Origin: Pseudomonas sp. 6D_7.1_Bac1 | GTDB lineage: Bacteria; Pseudomonadota; Gammaproteobacteria; Pseudomonadales; Pseudomonadaceae | Reading direction: 5' to 3' | DNA length: 64,000 bases | Assembly (NCBI RefSeq): GCF_025465945.1 | Contig: NZ_JANLNW010000078.1 | Coordinates: 124,001 to 188,000, forward strand | Shown here: positions 44,901 to 53,628 of the stretch, in pieces | Layout: each line of letters starts with the position of its first letter | Numbering within the stretch: position 1 is the first letter of the stretch | Made by a program: the position numbers and the translations under genes | Notes under the pieces: model-generated | What the model was told of the DNA's origin: nothing | Databases searched by the model: none | Seen by the model: only the letters and a program-made list of their open reading frames with translations

Positions 44901-45019
44901 TTATCGGTGGTTTGCTGCTCAGCCAATTGCTGACGCTGTTCTCCACACCGGTGATTTTCCTCGCCATGCATGGGCTGGAACGCCGCTTCAGTGGGCGGCG
45001 TTCGGTCGTTGAAGGCTGA
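41954..45019 (+). CDS. muxB: RND efflux pump MuxB (MdtB-like)
   Basis: A 1021-residue inner-membrane proton-driven transporter: N-terminal membrane helix, two large periplasmic loops, and the TM4 charge pair FVVDDAIVMIENITRYIE near residue 405. MdtB/MuxB-type pumps work as heteromultimers with MdtC/MuxC. Start MNVSRPFIERPVATTL at 41954. Confidence 0.94.
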   Translation: MNVSRPFIERPVATTLLMVAVLLLGMLGYHLLSVSALPEVDYPTIQVFTQYTGASPQVVSSSITAPLERQLGEMPGLKSMNSTSSDGASVITLQFDLALSLDIAEQEVQAAINAAGTFLPTNLPYPPVYSKVNPADAPVLTLSLTSDVLPLTKIEDLADTRLAQKISQITGVGLVTISGGQRPAVRVQANTSALNSLGLSLEDLRTALGNANVNQAKGNIDGKFQAYSIGGNDQLQSADEYHDLVIAYKNGAPIRLAQIASSIQGPENPRQAAWTNSTPSILLNIQRQPGANVIDVVDRVQQLLPKLRASLPGTLKVAVLTDRTQTIRASVTDVQYELSVAVVLVVLVIFVFLREIPATVIPAVTVPLTLIGTLAVAYALGFSLNNLTLMALTIAIGFVVDDAIVMIENITRYIEAGEPPLQAALKGSAQIGFTIISLSVALIAVMIPLLFMGDVVGRLFREFAMTVAVTIIISTLISLTLTPMMCARMLKPRQQERRVDFFDRINGHYLRGLDWVLEHQLLTLISVVCTAMLTLLMIVVMPKGFFPEQDTGLIQGISQASPTISFQQMQVEQQRLAARVLRDPAVESLSSFVGIDQTNPTINQGNLLINLKPRGVRDSSAAVIRRLSDANSDDAGIRLYLHAVQDLTLDATVSTTSYRVGLQATDPQVLALWTGKMLTALKHDPMFTDVQSQALQFGNQIQLTFDRATASRLGITPQAIDDVLYDAFGQRQVSTLYTQLNQYHVVLATDRPPHNLADLLTGLYVDIPRGGVAPLSSMANMQLVRTPITINRLGQFPYADVSFNLAPGQTLGAAVSQLKVIEAQLGLPLTVQASLEGAAATFEASLSNQVSLVLAAIVVVYLMLGILYESFVHPVTILSTLLSAALGALLALLITGTQFDIIGLIGIVLLIGIVMKNGIMMVDFALELERKGGLSAQAAIRQAAELRFRPILMTSMASLFGAVPLALGTGIGSELRHPLGIAIIGGLLLSQLLTLFSTPVIFLAMHGLERRFSGRRSVVEG

Positions 45020-45024
45020 CGGCG

Positions 45025-48000
45025 ATGAACCTCAGCGCGCCGTTCATCCAGCGCCCGATTGCCACTACCCTGCTGGCGGCGGGGCTGGCGCTGGCAGGGG
45101 TACTGGCGTTTTTACTGCTGCCGGTGGCGCCATTGCCAGAGGTGGATTTTCCGACCATCAGCGTCCGTGCATCGCTGCCCGGCGCCGACCCGAGCACCGT
45201 CGCCAGTTCGGTGGCAACGCCACTGGAGCGCCAATTCGGACAGATCGCCGGCGTCACCCAGATGACCTCGTCCAGTACATTGGGCGCGACCCGGATTAAC
45301 CTGCAATTCGATTTGAACCGCGACATCAACGGCGCTGCGCGGGACGTGCAGGCGGCGATCAACGCGGCGCGAACCAACCTGCCGAGTGACCTGTCAGGCA
45401 ACCCGACCTACCGCAAGGTCAACCCCGCCGATTCGCCGATCCTGGTGATCAGCCTGACCTCGGACAGCGCCACACCGGGGCAAATGTACGATGTCGCCTC
45501 GACCCTGCTTGCACAGCGCTTGTTGCAAACCAGCGGCGTCGGCGACGTCATCGTCGGTGGCGGCGCCTTGCCGGCGGTGCGCATTGAGCTGAACCCGGAT
45601 CGCCTCAACCACTACGGCGTCAGCCTGGAGCAGGTGCGAGCGGTGATTGCTTCCTCCAACGCCAACCTGCCCAAGGGTTCGGTGGCTGTCGGAGGCCAAT
45701 CCCAGGGGATTGCGGCTAACGACATGCTCTACAGGATGGATGATTACGCGCCGCTGGTGGTCAAGCAGCACAACGGCGATGTGGTGCGCATTTCCGACCT
45801 TGGTTATGTACGCGAAGACGTCGAGGATTTACGCAACTTCGGTTTGTCCAACGGCAAGTCAGCGGTGCTGCTGGTGGTGTTCAAACAACCAGGGGCGAAC
45901 GTCATCAACGCCGTGGATGCGGTGAAAGCCGAGCTGCCGTTCCTGCAAAGCTCGATTCCGGCGAGCATCAAACTCGATATCCTGATGGACCGCACCACCA
46001 CCATTCGTGCGTCGCTGCACGATGTCGAGCTGTCGCTGATTGCCTCGATTGTGCTGGTGACGCTGGTGACGTTCGGGTTCTTTCGCGATTGGCGCAGCAC
46101 CCTGGTGCCGGCCATTGCGGTGCCGCTGTCGCTGCTGGGCACCTTTGGGGCGATGTATTTTCTCGGTTACAGCCTGAACAACCTGTCGCTGATGGCGCTG
46201 ACTATTTCCACCGGGTTCGTGGTGGACGATGCGATCGTGGTGGTCGAGAACATCATGCGTCACCTGGAAAAAGGCGAGAGTCGTCTGCACGCAGCCCTGG
46301 TGGGCGCGCAGGAGGTGGGCTTCACCGTACTGAGCATCAGCGTGTCGCTGGTGGCGGTGTTCATTCCATTGCTGCTGATGGGCGGGATTGTCGGGCGGCT
46401 GTTTCGCGAGTTTTCGATCACCTTGTCGGTGGCGATCATGATTTCCATGCTGATCTCGCTGACGGTTACACCGATGTTGTCCAGCCTATTGCTGCGTACT
46501 CAGGAGCAAGCGGCGAAGGGCGGCGATCAACCTGACTCGCGATTTCACCGGTTTTACGACCGTACCCTCGGCTGGGTCATCGATCACTCGATGCTGATGG
46601 GCCTGCTTACGCTGCTGGTGATCGTGTTCGCCGGTGTGTTGTATGTGCTGGTGCCCAAGGGTTTTTTTCCACAGGAAGACACCGGGCGTCTGTCCGGCAG
46701 CATTGTGGCGCCACAAAGCGTTTCCTACACGGCGATGCAACGCAGTTTCAGGGAGATCAACCAGAAGGTACTGGGCAATCCGAACGTACTGACGGTTGGC
46801 GGTTTTGTGGGCGGTGGTGGGGCGATCAACACGGCGCAATTGTTCATTTCCCTCAAGCCACTGGCCGAGCGCCGTGACAGCGCCGATCAGGTGATCGCAC
46901 AGATCCGCCACACCCTTGGCGAGATGCCGGGCACGCGCCTGTATTTGCAGTCGGCTCAGGACATCACCGTCGGTGGTCGCCAGAGTGGCGCGCAGTACCA
47001 GTACACGATGACGGCCGATGACCAGAGCGCGCTGGATGAATGGGTGCCCAAGGTGCTGGCGGTGTTGCATACGCTGCCGCAACTGACTGACATCAACACC
47101 GATCAGCAGGACAACAGCCTGCTGGCCAACGTGAAGATCAATCGCGATACGGCGGCTCGGCTCGGCGTCAGCGTTTCGGCCATCGACCAGACCCTTTACG
47201 ACGCCTTTGGTCAGCGCCAGGTGTCGACCATTTACCGCGCCGCCAATCAATACCACATAGTGATGGAAGTGGCGCCGCCATACTGGACCGACCCGGCAAC
47301 GCTCACCTCAATCTATGTACCGGTGGGGGCTGTTGCGGTGAGCAAGGGCAGCAGTGTCGCGCCGAACCTGAGCGCCAGCGCCAACCCGCAGTTGGTGCCG
47401 TTATCGGCGCTGGCCGATTACTCGGTGGATCGCACGGCCATTTCCATCAGCCACCAAGGGACTTTTCCGGCGGTGACGGCGTCGTTCAACCTTGCCCCCG
47501 GCGTGTCCATCGGCCAGGCCACGGCACTGGTGGACAACGCCGTGGTGCAGCTGCGGATGCCGGCCAGCGTGGTCGGGCAGTTCGCGGGTACGGCGCAGGT
47601 GTTCCAGTCATCGGTGGCCAGCGAGCCGTTGCTGATCGTCGCGGCGCTGCTGTCGGTGTACATCGTGCTGGGCATGCTCTATGAAAACCTGACACACCCG
47701 CTGACGATCCTTTCGACCTTGCCGTCGGCCGGTGTAGGGGCGCTGATCGCCTTGCTGTTTACCGGCACCGAGCTGTCGATCATTGCGCTGGTGGGGGTGA
47801 TTTTGCTGATCGGTATCGTCAAGAAGAACGCGATCATCATGATCGACTTCGCGATCACCGAGCGCCGGGATCAGGGCCTGACGGCCAAAGAAGCGATTCG
47901 CCGGGCGTGCCTGATCCGCTTTCGGCCCATCATGATGACCACGCTGGCTGCGATTCTCGGCGCGTTGCCACTGGTGCTCGGTAGCGGCTACGGCTCGGAG

Positions 48001-48138
48001 CTGCGTCGGCCGTTGGGTATATCGATTATCGGCGGGCTGGTGTTCAGCCAGATGCTGACGCTGTACACCACCCCGGTGATCTATCTCTGGCTCGACCGGG
48101 CGTCCCAGCGCCTGGGGCGCCGACGCAAGGAGACATGA
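45025..48138 (+). CDS. muxC: RND efflux pump MuxC (MdtC-like)
   Basis: A 1037-residue second RND transporter with the same topology: MNLSAPFIQRPIATTL start, TM4 pair FVVDDAIVVVENIMRHLE, and a TM10-12 region with VKKNAIIMIDFAI. Five nt after muxB. AAGGAG at its very end (48127-48132) serves as the ribosome site of opmB. Confidence 0.94.
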   Translation: MNLSAPFIQRPIATTLLAAGLALAGVLAFLLLPVAPLPEVDFPTISVRASLPGADPSTVASSVATPLERQFGQIAGVTQMTSSSTLGATRINLQFDLNRDINGAARDVQAAINAARTNLPSDLSGNPTYRKVNPADSPILVISLTSDSATPGQMYDVASTLLAQRLLQTSGVGDVIVGGGALPAVRIELNPDRLNHYGVSLEQVRAVIASSNANLPKGSVAVGGQSQGIAANDMLYRMDDYAPLVVKQHNGDVVRISDLGYVREDVEDLRNFGLSNGKSAVLLVVFKQPGANVINAVDAVKAELPFLQSSIPASIKLDILMDRTTTIRASLHDVELSLIASIVLVTLVTFGFFRDWRSTLVPAIAVPLSLLGTFGAMYFLGYSLNNLSLMALTISTGFVVDDAIVVVENIMRHLEKGESRLHAALVGAQEVGFTVLSISVSLVAVFIPLLLMGGIVGRLFREFSITLSVAIMISMLISLTVTPMLSSLLLRTQEQAAKGGDQPDSRFHRFYDRTLGWVIDHSMLMGLLTLLVIVFAGVLYVLVPKGFFPQEDTGRLSGSIVAPQSVSYTAMQRSFREINQKVLGNPNVLTVGGFVGGGGAINTAQLFISLKPLAERRDSADQVIAQIRHTLGEMPGTRLYLQSAQDITVGGRQSGAQYQYTMTADDQSALDEWVPKVLAVLHTLPQLTDINTDQQDNSLLANVKINRDTAARLGVSVSAIDQTLYDAFGQRQVSTIYRAANQYHIVMEVAPPYWTDPATLTSIYVPVGAVAVSKGSSVAPNLSASANPQLVPLSALADYSVDRTAISISHQGTFPAVTASFNLAPGVSIGQATALVDNAVVQLRMPASVVGQFAGTAQVFQSSVASEPLLIVAALLSVYIVLGMLYENLTHPLTILSTLPSAGVGALIALLFTGTELSIIALVGVILLIGIVKKNAIIMIDFAITERRDQGLTAKEAIRRACLIRFRPIMMTTLAAILGALPLVLGSGYGSELRRPLGISIIGGLVFSQMLTLYTTPVIYLWLDRASQRLGRRRKET

Positions 48139-49701
48139 ATGGGCAGTGAACACAAATTCCTCGTAGCAGCTGGCGAAGGCTGCGTTCGGGGACGAAGTCG
48201 CCGTCAGCCTTTTGGCGACCGCTGCGCGATCGAACGCAGCCTTCGGCAGCTGCTACGGTGGGCAGTGGTTGTCTTTGGTCTGACGCTTGGCGGTTGCATG
48301 GTCGGCCCTGATTACCACAAGCCGGCCATCGAATTGCCGACGGGTTTCAAGGAGGGTACGCAATGGCAACGTGCGCAGGCCAATCCGCAAGGCGCGCTGG
48401 ACAGCCAGTGGTGGCTTTCCTACCAGGACCCGATCCTCAATGATCTGATTGCACGTTCGGCCAAGGCCAACCAGTCGATCATCGCCGCTGAAGCCGCCTG
48501 GCGACTGGCCCAGGCTCAGGTGGCATCGAGCCGGGCCGCGTTATGGCCGACGGTGGGTGTCGGGCTGTCCGGGTCGCGGGGTGTTGTGGGTGGAGGCAGT
48601 AGCAGTAGCGGCACGGGTTCGAGCGCAACCACGGGCGGCAGTTCCGGCAGTGTCGTGCAAACGGTCAGTGCCACCTTGAGTGCCAGCTGGGAGCCGGATC
48701 TGTGGGGGCTGGTGCGCCGCGGCATCGAGTCGAGTCAGGCGTCGGCCCAGGCGTCCGATGCGTTGTTGGCGGGCGTGCGCTTGTCCATCAGCGCCAGTGT
48801 CGCCAGTAACTACCTGGGCTTGCGTCAGTTGGACATCGACGTTGGTCTGCTGCAGCAACAACAAACGATCAATCAGCAGTTGCTGGAGATGATTCAGGTT
48901 CAGACCGTACAGGGCACCGCGACCAACGATCAATTGCTGGTGGCCCAGGATCAGTTGACCAGCGTGGTCGCAGCCTTGCAAACCGCACAGCGCTCGCGTG
49001 AACAGTTCGAGCATGCGCTGGCGGTGCTGGTGGGGGTGGCGCCCGCGCAATTCAATCTGCCGCCCACGGCGAACTATCGCTTCGTGCTGCCCATGCCGCC
49101 GCTGAGCCTTCCGTCCAGCCTGTTGCAGCGCCGTCCCGATGTGGTGTCCGCCGAACGAGTGGCAGCGGCGGCGAATGCGAAGATCGGCGTGGCTGAGGCG
49201 GCGTTTTTCCCCACCCTGGATCTGACCGGTCAGGCCGGCTATCGCGGTACGGCGCTGGGTGGCCTGTTCAGCGTGCCCAACCGCATCTGGACCCTCGGTC
49301 CGGCGCTGGCCGAAACCATTTTCGAAGGCGGAGCCCGGGAAGCCGCGGTGCAGCAGGCCCAGGCCAGTTATGACCAGGATGTCGCGAACTATCGCGGCAC
49401 GGTGCTCGGCGCGCTGCAAAATGTAGAAGACAACCTCTCGGCGATCAATCACCTGCACAACCAGGCCCAGGCCTTTGAGCAGATTTATCAGCGCAATCAG
49501 CAACTGTTCGGCAGCCAGGAGGCGCAAAAACGCGCGGGCACCGTCAGCCAGCAGACGGTGCTGACCCAACAGTTGGTGTTGCTGCAAGCCGAGCAGAGTC
49601 TGCGCGATACCCAAGGCTTGCTCAGTCAGGGCAGCGTGGCGTTGTTCCAGAGCCTGGGCGGGGGCTGGCAAGAGCCCTCCGGCCCTCAAGCCGAACGCTG
49701 A
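48139..49701 (+). CDS. opmB: Outer-membrane efflux lipoprotein OpmB with repeat-derived N terminus
   Basis: 520 residues, TolC/OprM-type factor: lipobox FGLTLGGCMVGPDYHKP (Cys about residue 53), two OEP repeats (LDSQWWLSYQDPILNDLI; LLQRRPDVVSAERVAAAANAKIG). Start at 48139 has AAGGAG 6 nt upstream. Unusual: residues about 9-40 are encoded by an inverted-repeat element (48163-48256), pushing the hydrophobic signal core about 30 residues from the start. The element supplies the Arg-containing n-region (RQLLRW). No internal start with its own ribosome site is evident. Confidence 0.9.
   Translation: MGSEHKFLVAAGEGCVRGRSRRQPFGDRCAIERSLRQLLRWAVVVFGLTLGGCMVGPDYHKPAIELPTGFKEGTQWQRAQANPQGALDSQWWLSYQDPILNDLIARSAKANQSIIAAEAAWRLAQAQVASSRAALWPTVGVGLSGSRGVVGGGSSSSGTGSSATTGGSSGSVVQTVSATLSASWEPDLWGLVRRGIESSQASAQASDALLAGVRLSISASVASNYLGLRQLDIDVGLLQQQQTINQQLLEMIQVQTVQGTATNDQLLVAQDQLTSVVAALQTAQRSREQFEHALAVLVGVAPAQFNLPPTANYRFVLPMPPLSLPSSLLQRRPDVVSAERVAAAANAKIGVAEAAFFPTLDLTGQAGYRGTALGGLFSVPNRIWTLGPALAETIFEGGAREAAVQQAQASYDQDVANYRGTVLGALQNVEDNLSAINHLHNQAQAFEQIYQRNQQLFGSQEAQKRAGTVSQQTVLTQQLVLLQAEQSLRDTQGLLSQGSVALFQSLGGGWQEPSGPQAER
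48163..48256. repeat. Second-class palindromic repeat (GTAGCAGCTG type) inside opmB
   Basis: 26-nt inverted arms 48163-48188 and 48231-48256 (one mismatch), head GTAGCAGCTG. Shares its arm ends with the element at 58648-58791. In frame with opmB, no stop codon. Confidence 0.88.
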
Positions 49702-49773
49702 GGTGTGTCTCGCTTCCCTCGCGTCGAGCGCGTTATGCTCCGCGCACTTTATTTGTGTAGGGAAGCCTGACCC

Positions 49774-50688
49774 ATGGCAGGAAGCAGTTTGCTGGTGTTG
49801 ATCGACGATATCGCCGCCGTACTCGACGATGTCGCGCTGATGACCAAGATGGCCGCGAAGAAGACCGCCGGCGTGCTCGGTGACGATCTGGCGCTCAATG
49901 CTCAGCAGGTGTCCGGCGTACGTGCCGAACGGGAAATCCCGGTGGTCTGGGCCGTGGCCAAAGGCTCGTTTCGCAACAAGCTGATCCTGGTGCCGTCGGC
50001 CCTGGCCATCAGTGCATTCATCCCTTGGCTGGTGACGCCGCTGCTGATGCTCGGCGGCGCCTATCTGTGTTTCGAAGGCTTCGAAAAACTTGCGCACAGT
50101 TTTCTGCACAGCAAGGCCGAAGATCAGGCGGATCACACGCAATCAGTGGAAGCCGTAGCTGACCCGGCGACTGATCTGGTGGCGTACGAGAAAGACAAGA
50201 TCACAGGCGCGGTGCGCACCGACTTCATCCTTTCGGCTGAAATCATCGCCATCACCCTGGGCATCGTGGCCGGCGCCACGCTGATGCAGCAAGTGATCGT
50301 GCTGTCAGGTATCGCTATTGTCATGACTGTCGGTGTTTATGGCCTGGTGGCGGGCATCGTCAAGCTCGACGACCTCGGCCTGTGGCTGACCCGCAAGCCC
50401 GGACAAGTGGCCATAAGCATCGGTAACGCGATCCTGCGGGCGGCGCCGTACATGATGAAAAGCCTCTCGGTGATCGGCACGGCGGCGATGTTCCTGGTCG
50501 GCGGCGGGATCCTGACCCACGGCGTGCCGGTGGTTCATCACTGGATTGAAGGCGTGAGCCAGAGCGCGGCCGGCTTCTCGTGGATCGTGCCGAGCTTGCT
50601 CAACGCCGTGGCGGGAATCGTTGCCGGTGCGGTGGTCTTGGCGGGTGTGATGGTGGTGAGCAAAATCTGGAAAGCGCTGAAAGGCTGA
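49774..50688 (+). CDS. DUF808/YedI-family membrane protein
   Basis: 304 residues: SLLVLIDDIAAVLDDVALMTKMAAKKTAGVLGDDLALNA, REIPVVWAVAKGSFRNK, and five to six hydrophobic segments (about 72-92, 150-170, 180-200, 230-250, 275-295). Matches the DUF808 (YedI) family of inner-membrane proteins of unknown function. Monocistronic between opmB and a REPIN. Confidence 0.88.
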   Translation: MAGSSLLVLIDDIAAVLDDVALMTKMAAKKTAGVLGDDLALNAQQVSGVRAEREIPVVWAVAKGSFRNKLILVPSALAISAFIPWLVTPLLMLGGAYLCFEGFEKLAHSFLHSKAEDQADHTQSVEAVADPATDLVAYEKDKITGAVRTDFILSAEIIAITLGIVAGATLMQQVIVLSGIAIVMTVGVYGLVAGIVKLDDLGLWLTRKPGQVAISIGNAILRAAPYMMKSLSVIGTAAMFLVGGGILTHGVPVVHHWIEGVSQSAAGFSWIVPSLLNAVAGIVAGAVVLAGVMVVSKIWKALKG

Positions 50689-50724
50689 GTTCTGGATATT
50701 TTCCATAGGCAATACAGATCAAAT

Positions 50725-50811
50725 GTGGGAGCGAGCTTGCTCGCGATGGCGGCTGCACATCCAAAGAAGATGTGACTGACAGACCGCTATCGCGAGCAGG
50801 CTCGCTCCGAC
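50725..50811. repeat. REPIN between the DUF808 gene and mlaA
   Basis: Inverted REP arms 50725-50746 and 50790-50811; the second arm has CCGAC instead of CCCAC. Lies between two convergent genes. Confidence 0.9.
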
Positions 50812-50832
50812 AGTTTTTTGTTGCTGATGAAA

Positions 50833-51624
50833 TTACTCGGCGATCTGCAACTTGCGCGCTTCGGTGTACACGTAACGCACCTTCTCGTATTCGAACGGCG
50901 AGTTCAGCTGGCCGTAGCGGAAGTTGGTCTGGTAGCGCTTGTCGATGCCGCGCAGGACCCAGATTTCCGGGTGGTTTTCGCTGACTTTCGACACGTTCAG
51001 GAAGTTGATCGCCGACTCCGCCGTGTAATCGACCGCAAGACCGGCGGTGTCGCGCAGGTTTGATGGGCCCAGGAGCGGCAGCATCAAGTAGGCGCCGCCT
51101 GGCACACCGTAGAAGCCCAGCGTCTGACCGAAGTCTTCGACCTGGCGCGGCAGGCCCATGGCGGTGGCCGGGTCCCACAGGCCGCCGATACCCAGGGTGG
51201 TGTTGAGCAACAGTCGCCCGGTGGTTTCCATCGAGCGCTTGCCCTTGAACTGCAGCAAGCTGTTGACCAGGTTGGGTACGTCACCCAGGTTGTTGAAGAA
51301 GTTGCTGACGCCGGTGCGCAGAAAGCTGGGCGTGATGTAGCGATAACCATCAACAACCGGCAGGGCCACCCATTGGTCGAAGCGGTAGTTGAAGTGGTAG
51401 ACCCGACGGTTCCACGACTCCAGCGGGTCATAGACGTTCAGTGCACTCAGGGTCGAGCGTTCGAACTCGCGCTGGTCCAGCCCCGGGTTGAACTTGAGCT
51501 TGGTCATGGGCTCGGTGAAGCCGTCCTGATCAACCACGGTCGTGGTGTTGGCCTTGCTGTTGTCGGCATTGGCATAGCCGCCTGCGCTGAGCAAAGCAGC
51601 GAGAAGCAGAATGTGTTTAGCCAC
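50833..51624 (-). CDS. mlaA: MlaA/VacJ-family protein, no lipobox cysteine
   Basis: 263 residues: DPLESWNRRVYHFNYRFDQWVALPV, FLRTGVSNFFNNLGDVPNLVNSLLQFKG, and GFYGVPGGAYLMLPLLGPSNLRDTAG are hallmarks of MlaA, which removes phospholipids from the outer leaflet of the outer membrane. Most relatives are lipoproteins; here the signal peptide (LLAALLSAGGYANA) has no Cys, so it is predicted to be cleaved by signal peptidase I or the start is misassigned. Start overlaps the end of the hydrolase gene by 8 nt. Other mla genes are not nearby. Confidence 0.9.
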   Translation of the reverse strand: MAKHILLLAALLSAGGYANADNSKANTTTVVDQDGFTEPMTKLKFNPGLDQREFERSTLSALNVYDPLESWNRRVYHFNYRFDQWVALPVVDGYRYITPSFLRTGVSNFFNNLGDVPNLVNSLLQFKGKRSMETTGRLLLNTTLGIGGLWDPATAMGLPRQVEDFGQTLGFYGVPGGAYLMLPLLGPSNLRDTAGLAVDYTAESAINFLNVSKVSENHPEIWVLRGIDKRYQTNFRYGQLNSPFEYEKVRYVYTEARKLQIAE

Positions 51625-52915
51625 GGAAGAACTCCAGCATGGCGTCGGCGTTGACGCGGTAGTTGAGGTTGCCGCAATGGCCGCCGTGAGGGTAAACCGT
51701 CAGGCGGTCGCCGAAGGTTTTACGCAGGAAGCCGAGGTCACCCGGACCGAGGATCACATCGTCGGCATTGTGCATCACGGCGATTTTCGGGCTGTCGTGC
51801 AGGTAGTCCTTGAGCGCGTAGAGGCTGACCTGGTCGATCAGTTGCAAGATGCTGCCGCCGTCGGTACGGGCGCGCCACATCGGGATGACCTGCTCGGTCA
51901 GGTAGCAATCGAAATCGCATTGCAGCGCACGCTTGAGGAATGGCGTGAGGCTGGTGCCTTCGGTGATCGGGAACTTGGGCGGGGTGATCAGGCCGCGACG
52001 GTTGATCAGGTCCGAGGTGAAGGCAATGTCGGCCGCCGAGAAGCGGAACGAAGTGCCGATCAGCATGGCCATCTGTTCGTTGGTCAGGTGCTGTTTCGAT
52101 TGCTGGAAGTCGTAGACCAGGGCGTCGTTGAGGTCGATGTAGCCTTTCTGCTGGAAGTACCGGGTCAGCTTGTTGAGCATCAGCTCATAGAAGGTGGTGC
52201 TGTTGGTGATGCCCTTGACTTCCGTTTGTACCAGCTTGTCGAGGTTGGTGATGGAGGTGTAGAGGTTGACCGGAGGGTTGAGCAGCAAGACTTTCTTGAA
52301 GTTGAAGCTGCGTCGGGTTTCATCCAGCTTGCTGACAAACGCCGCATCCAGTGCGCCCAGGCTATAGCCGGTAAGGTAGAAATCGGTGATCGGCAGCTTC
52401 GGGTTTTGCGCGCGCACCGCTTGCATCACGCGGTACATGTCTTCGGCATCTTCCTTGGACACGCCTGGGGTGGCGAAGCGCGACGCGGCGCTCATGAAGT
52501 CGAAACTGGTCGGCGAGGACAGTTGAACAACGTGATAACCGGCCTTGTAGTAGAGCTTTTTCAGGTATTCGTTAATGCTGCTGTCGTAGCGGGCGCCCGT
52601 ACCGGCGATCAGGAAAATCAACGGTGCGGCATGATCCTGTGTGGCCATGCGATAGGTGAGCTTTTTCACTGCCCAGAAATTGTCCGGCAGGTCAAACTCG
52701 CGTTCCGGGCGCAGCGTCAGGGTGTAGTCCGACTGGTCGATCTTGTCATTGGACGGCAGCTCGGGGCGCAAATCCGGTGGGGTCGTGGCAATGGTCGCCT
52801 CGAACGGGTTGGTCAAGGGGTAGCCATAGCTGACGGCGTCGATGTCTGCCGCCAGTGCGGACGCACTCAAGATAAGGCCGCCAAACAAGGCAGCGAAGCG
52901 CAAGGAACGGGGCAT
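51617..52915 (-). CDS. Periplasmic alpha/beta hydrolase
   Basis: 432 residues with a signal peptide (LILSASALA) and an alpha/beta hydrolase fold: oxyanion region IFLIAGTGARYDSS, nucleophile Ser in LTGYSLGALDAAF (about 225-237), Asp in MHNADDVILGP, His in YPHGGHCGNLNYR. Upstream partner of mlaA on the same strand with an 8-nt overlap, hinting at a role in lipid or envelope metabolism; substrate unknown. Confidence 0.82.
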   Translation of the reverse strand: MPRSLRFAALFGGLILSASALAADIDAVSYGYPLTNPFEATIATTPPDLRPELPSNDKIDQSDYTLTLRPEREFDLPDNFWAVKKLTYRMATQDHAAPLIFLIAGTGARYDSSINEYLKKLYYKAGYHVVQLSSPTSFDFMSAASRFATPGVSKEDAEDMYRVMQAVRAQNPKLPITDFYLTGYSLGALDAAFVSKLDETRRSFNFKKVLLLNPPVNLYTSITNLDKLVQTEVKGITNSTTFYELMLNKLTRYFQQKGYIDLNDALVYDFQQSKQHLTNEQMAMLIGTSFRFSAADIAFTSDLINRRGLITPPKFPITEGTSLTPFLKRALQCDFDCYLTEQVIPMWRARTDGGSILQLIDQVSLYALKDYLHDSPKIAVMHNADDVILGPGDLGFLRKTFGDRLTVYPHGGHCGNLNYRVNADAMLEFFRG

Positions 52916-53138
52916 GACTAAATCCCTTAGAAGAAGGTGCCTGATGAGGTTCGCAGGCTATGACCACCGGTATTGCGGCTAAGTGCCAAACGGCGGCCCC
53001 AAAGCGGCTGAATTCGGATCAATAGTGGCGTGACGATACACTTTGCAGCTATTGGCTGAACAGTTTTCTGATGGTCTTGCTTGCTTACCGCTGGCGGGCG
53101 ATTAAGCTGGGCGCCGTTTTCGTTTATCGGAGTGCTTC

Positions 53139-53507
53139 ATGTCCCGCCGTCTGCCCGTCATTGTTTTGCTTATCGCCTTGCCGCTTTGGCTGGCCGCCAG
53201 TTATGGCCTGCGTTATGTCCTGATGGAGGATGCGCAGTGGGTGGGGCTCTGCCTTGATGAGGCGAGCCGTTGGGAATGCCAGGTGCGTTCAACGCTGGGC
53301 TTGATGATTCACTTCAAGGTGATGGGCTGGGCGGCATTGGCCGCTGCGGTGCTTGGCTTTGTATTGCCAGGGCGAGCGGGCTGGTGGCTGGCGGTGCTGG
53401 CGCTGGTGTTCGGCTTTCCCGCGTTGGCCTTGTACAACACCGGCATTGCGGTGTTTGCCGTGGTGATTGCGGGGTTGCGGTTGGTCCGGGCGTCCCGTAG
53501 CGCCTGA
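53139..53507 (+). CDS. Small membrane protein of unknown function
   Basis: 122 residues with three to four hydrophobic segments (about 5-25, 50-75, 78-96, 98-116), an external-looking loop with two cysteines (CLDEASRWEC) that could form a disulfide. Convergent with the GH17-type gene. Not recognised. Confidence 0.75.
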   Translation: MSRRLPVIVLLIALPLWLAASYGLRYVLMEDAQWVGLCLDEASRWECQVRSTLGLMIHFKVMGWAALAAAVLGFVLPGRAGWWLAVLALVFGFPALALYNTGIAVFAVVIAGLRLVRASRSA

Positions 53508-53530
53508 TATACCGTCATCGTCGGATCGCC

Positions 53531-53604
53531 GCCCGGAGCAAGCTCGCTCCCACATTGGTTTTGTGTAAATCACAGATCCAGTGTGGGAGCGAGCCTGCTC
53601 GCGA
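53531..53604. repeat. REPIN with one degenerate arm
   Basis: Second arm 53583-53604 is a full REP; the first (53531-53553, GCCCGGAGCAAGCTCGCTCC) has lost the TCGCGA end. Lies between two convergent genes. Confidence 0.85.
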
Positions 53605-53628
53605 TAGCGCCGACAGGCGCTTTGCAAG

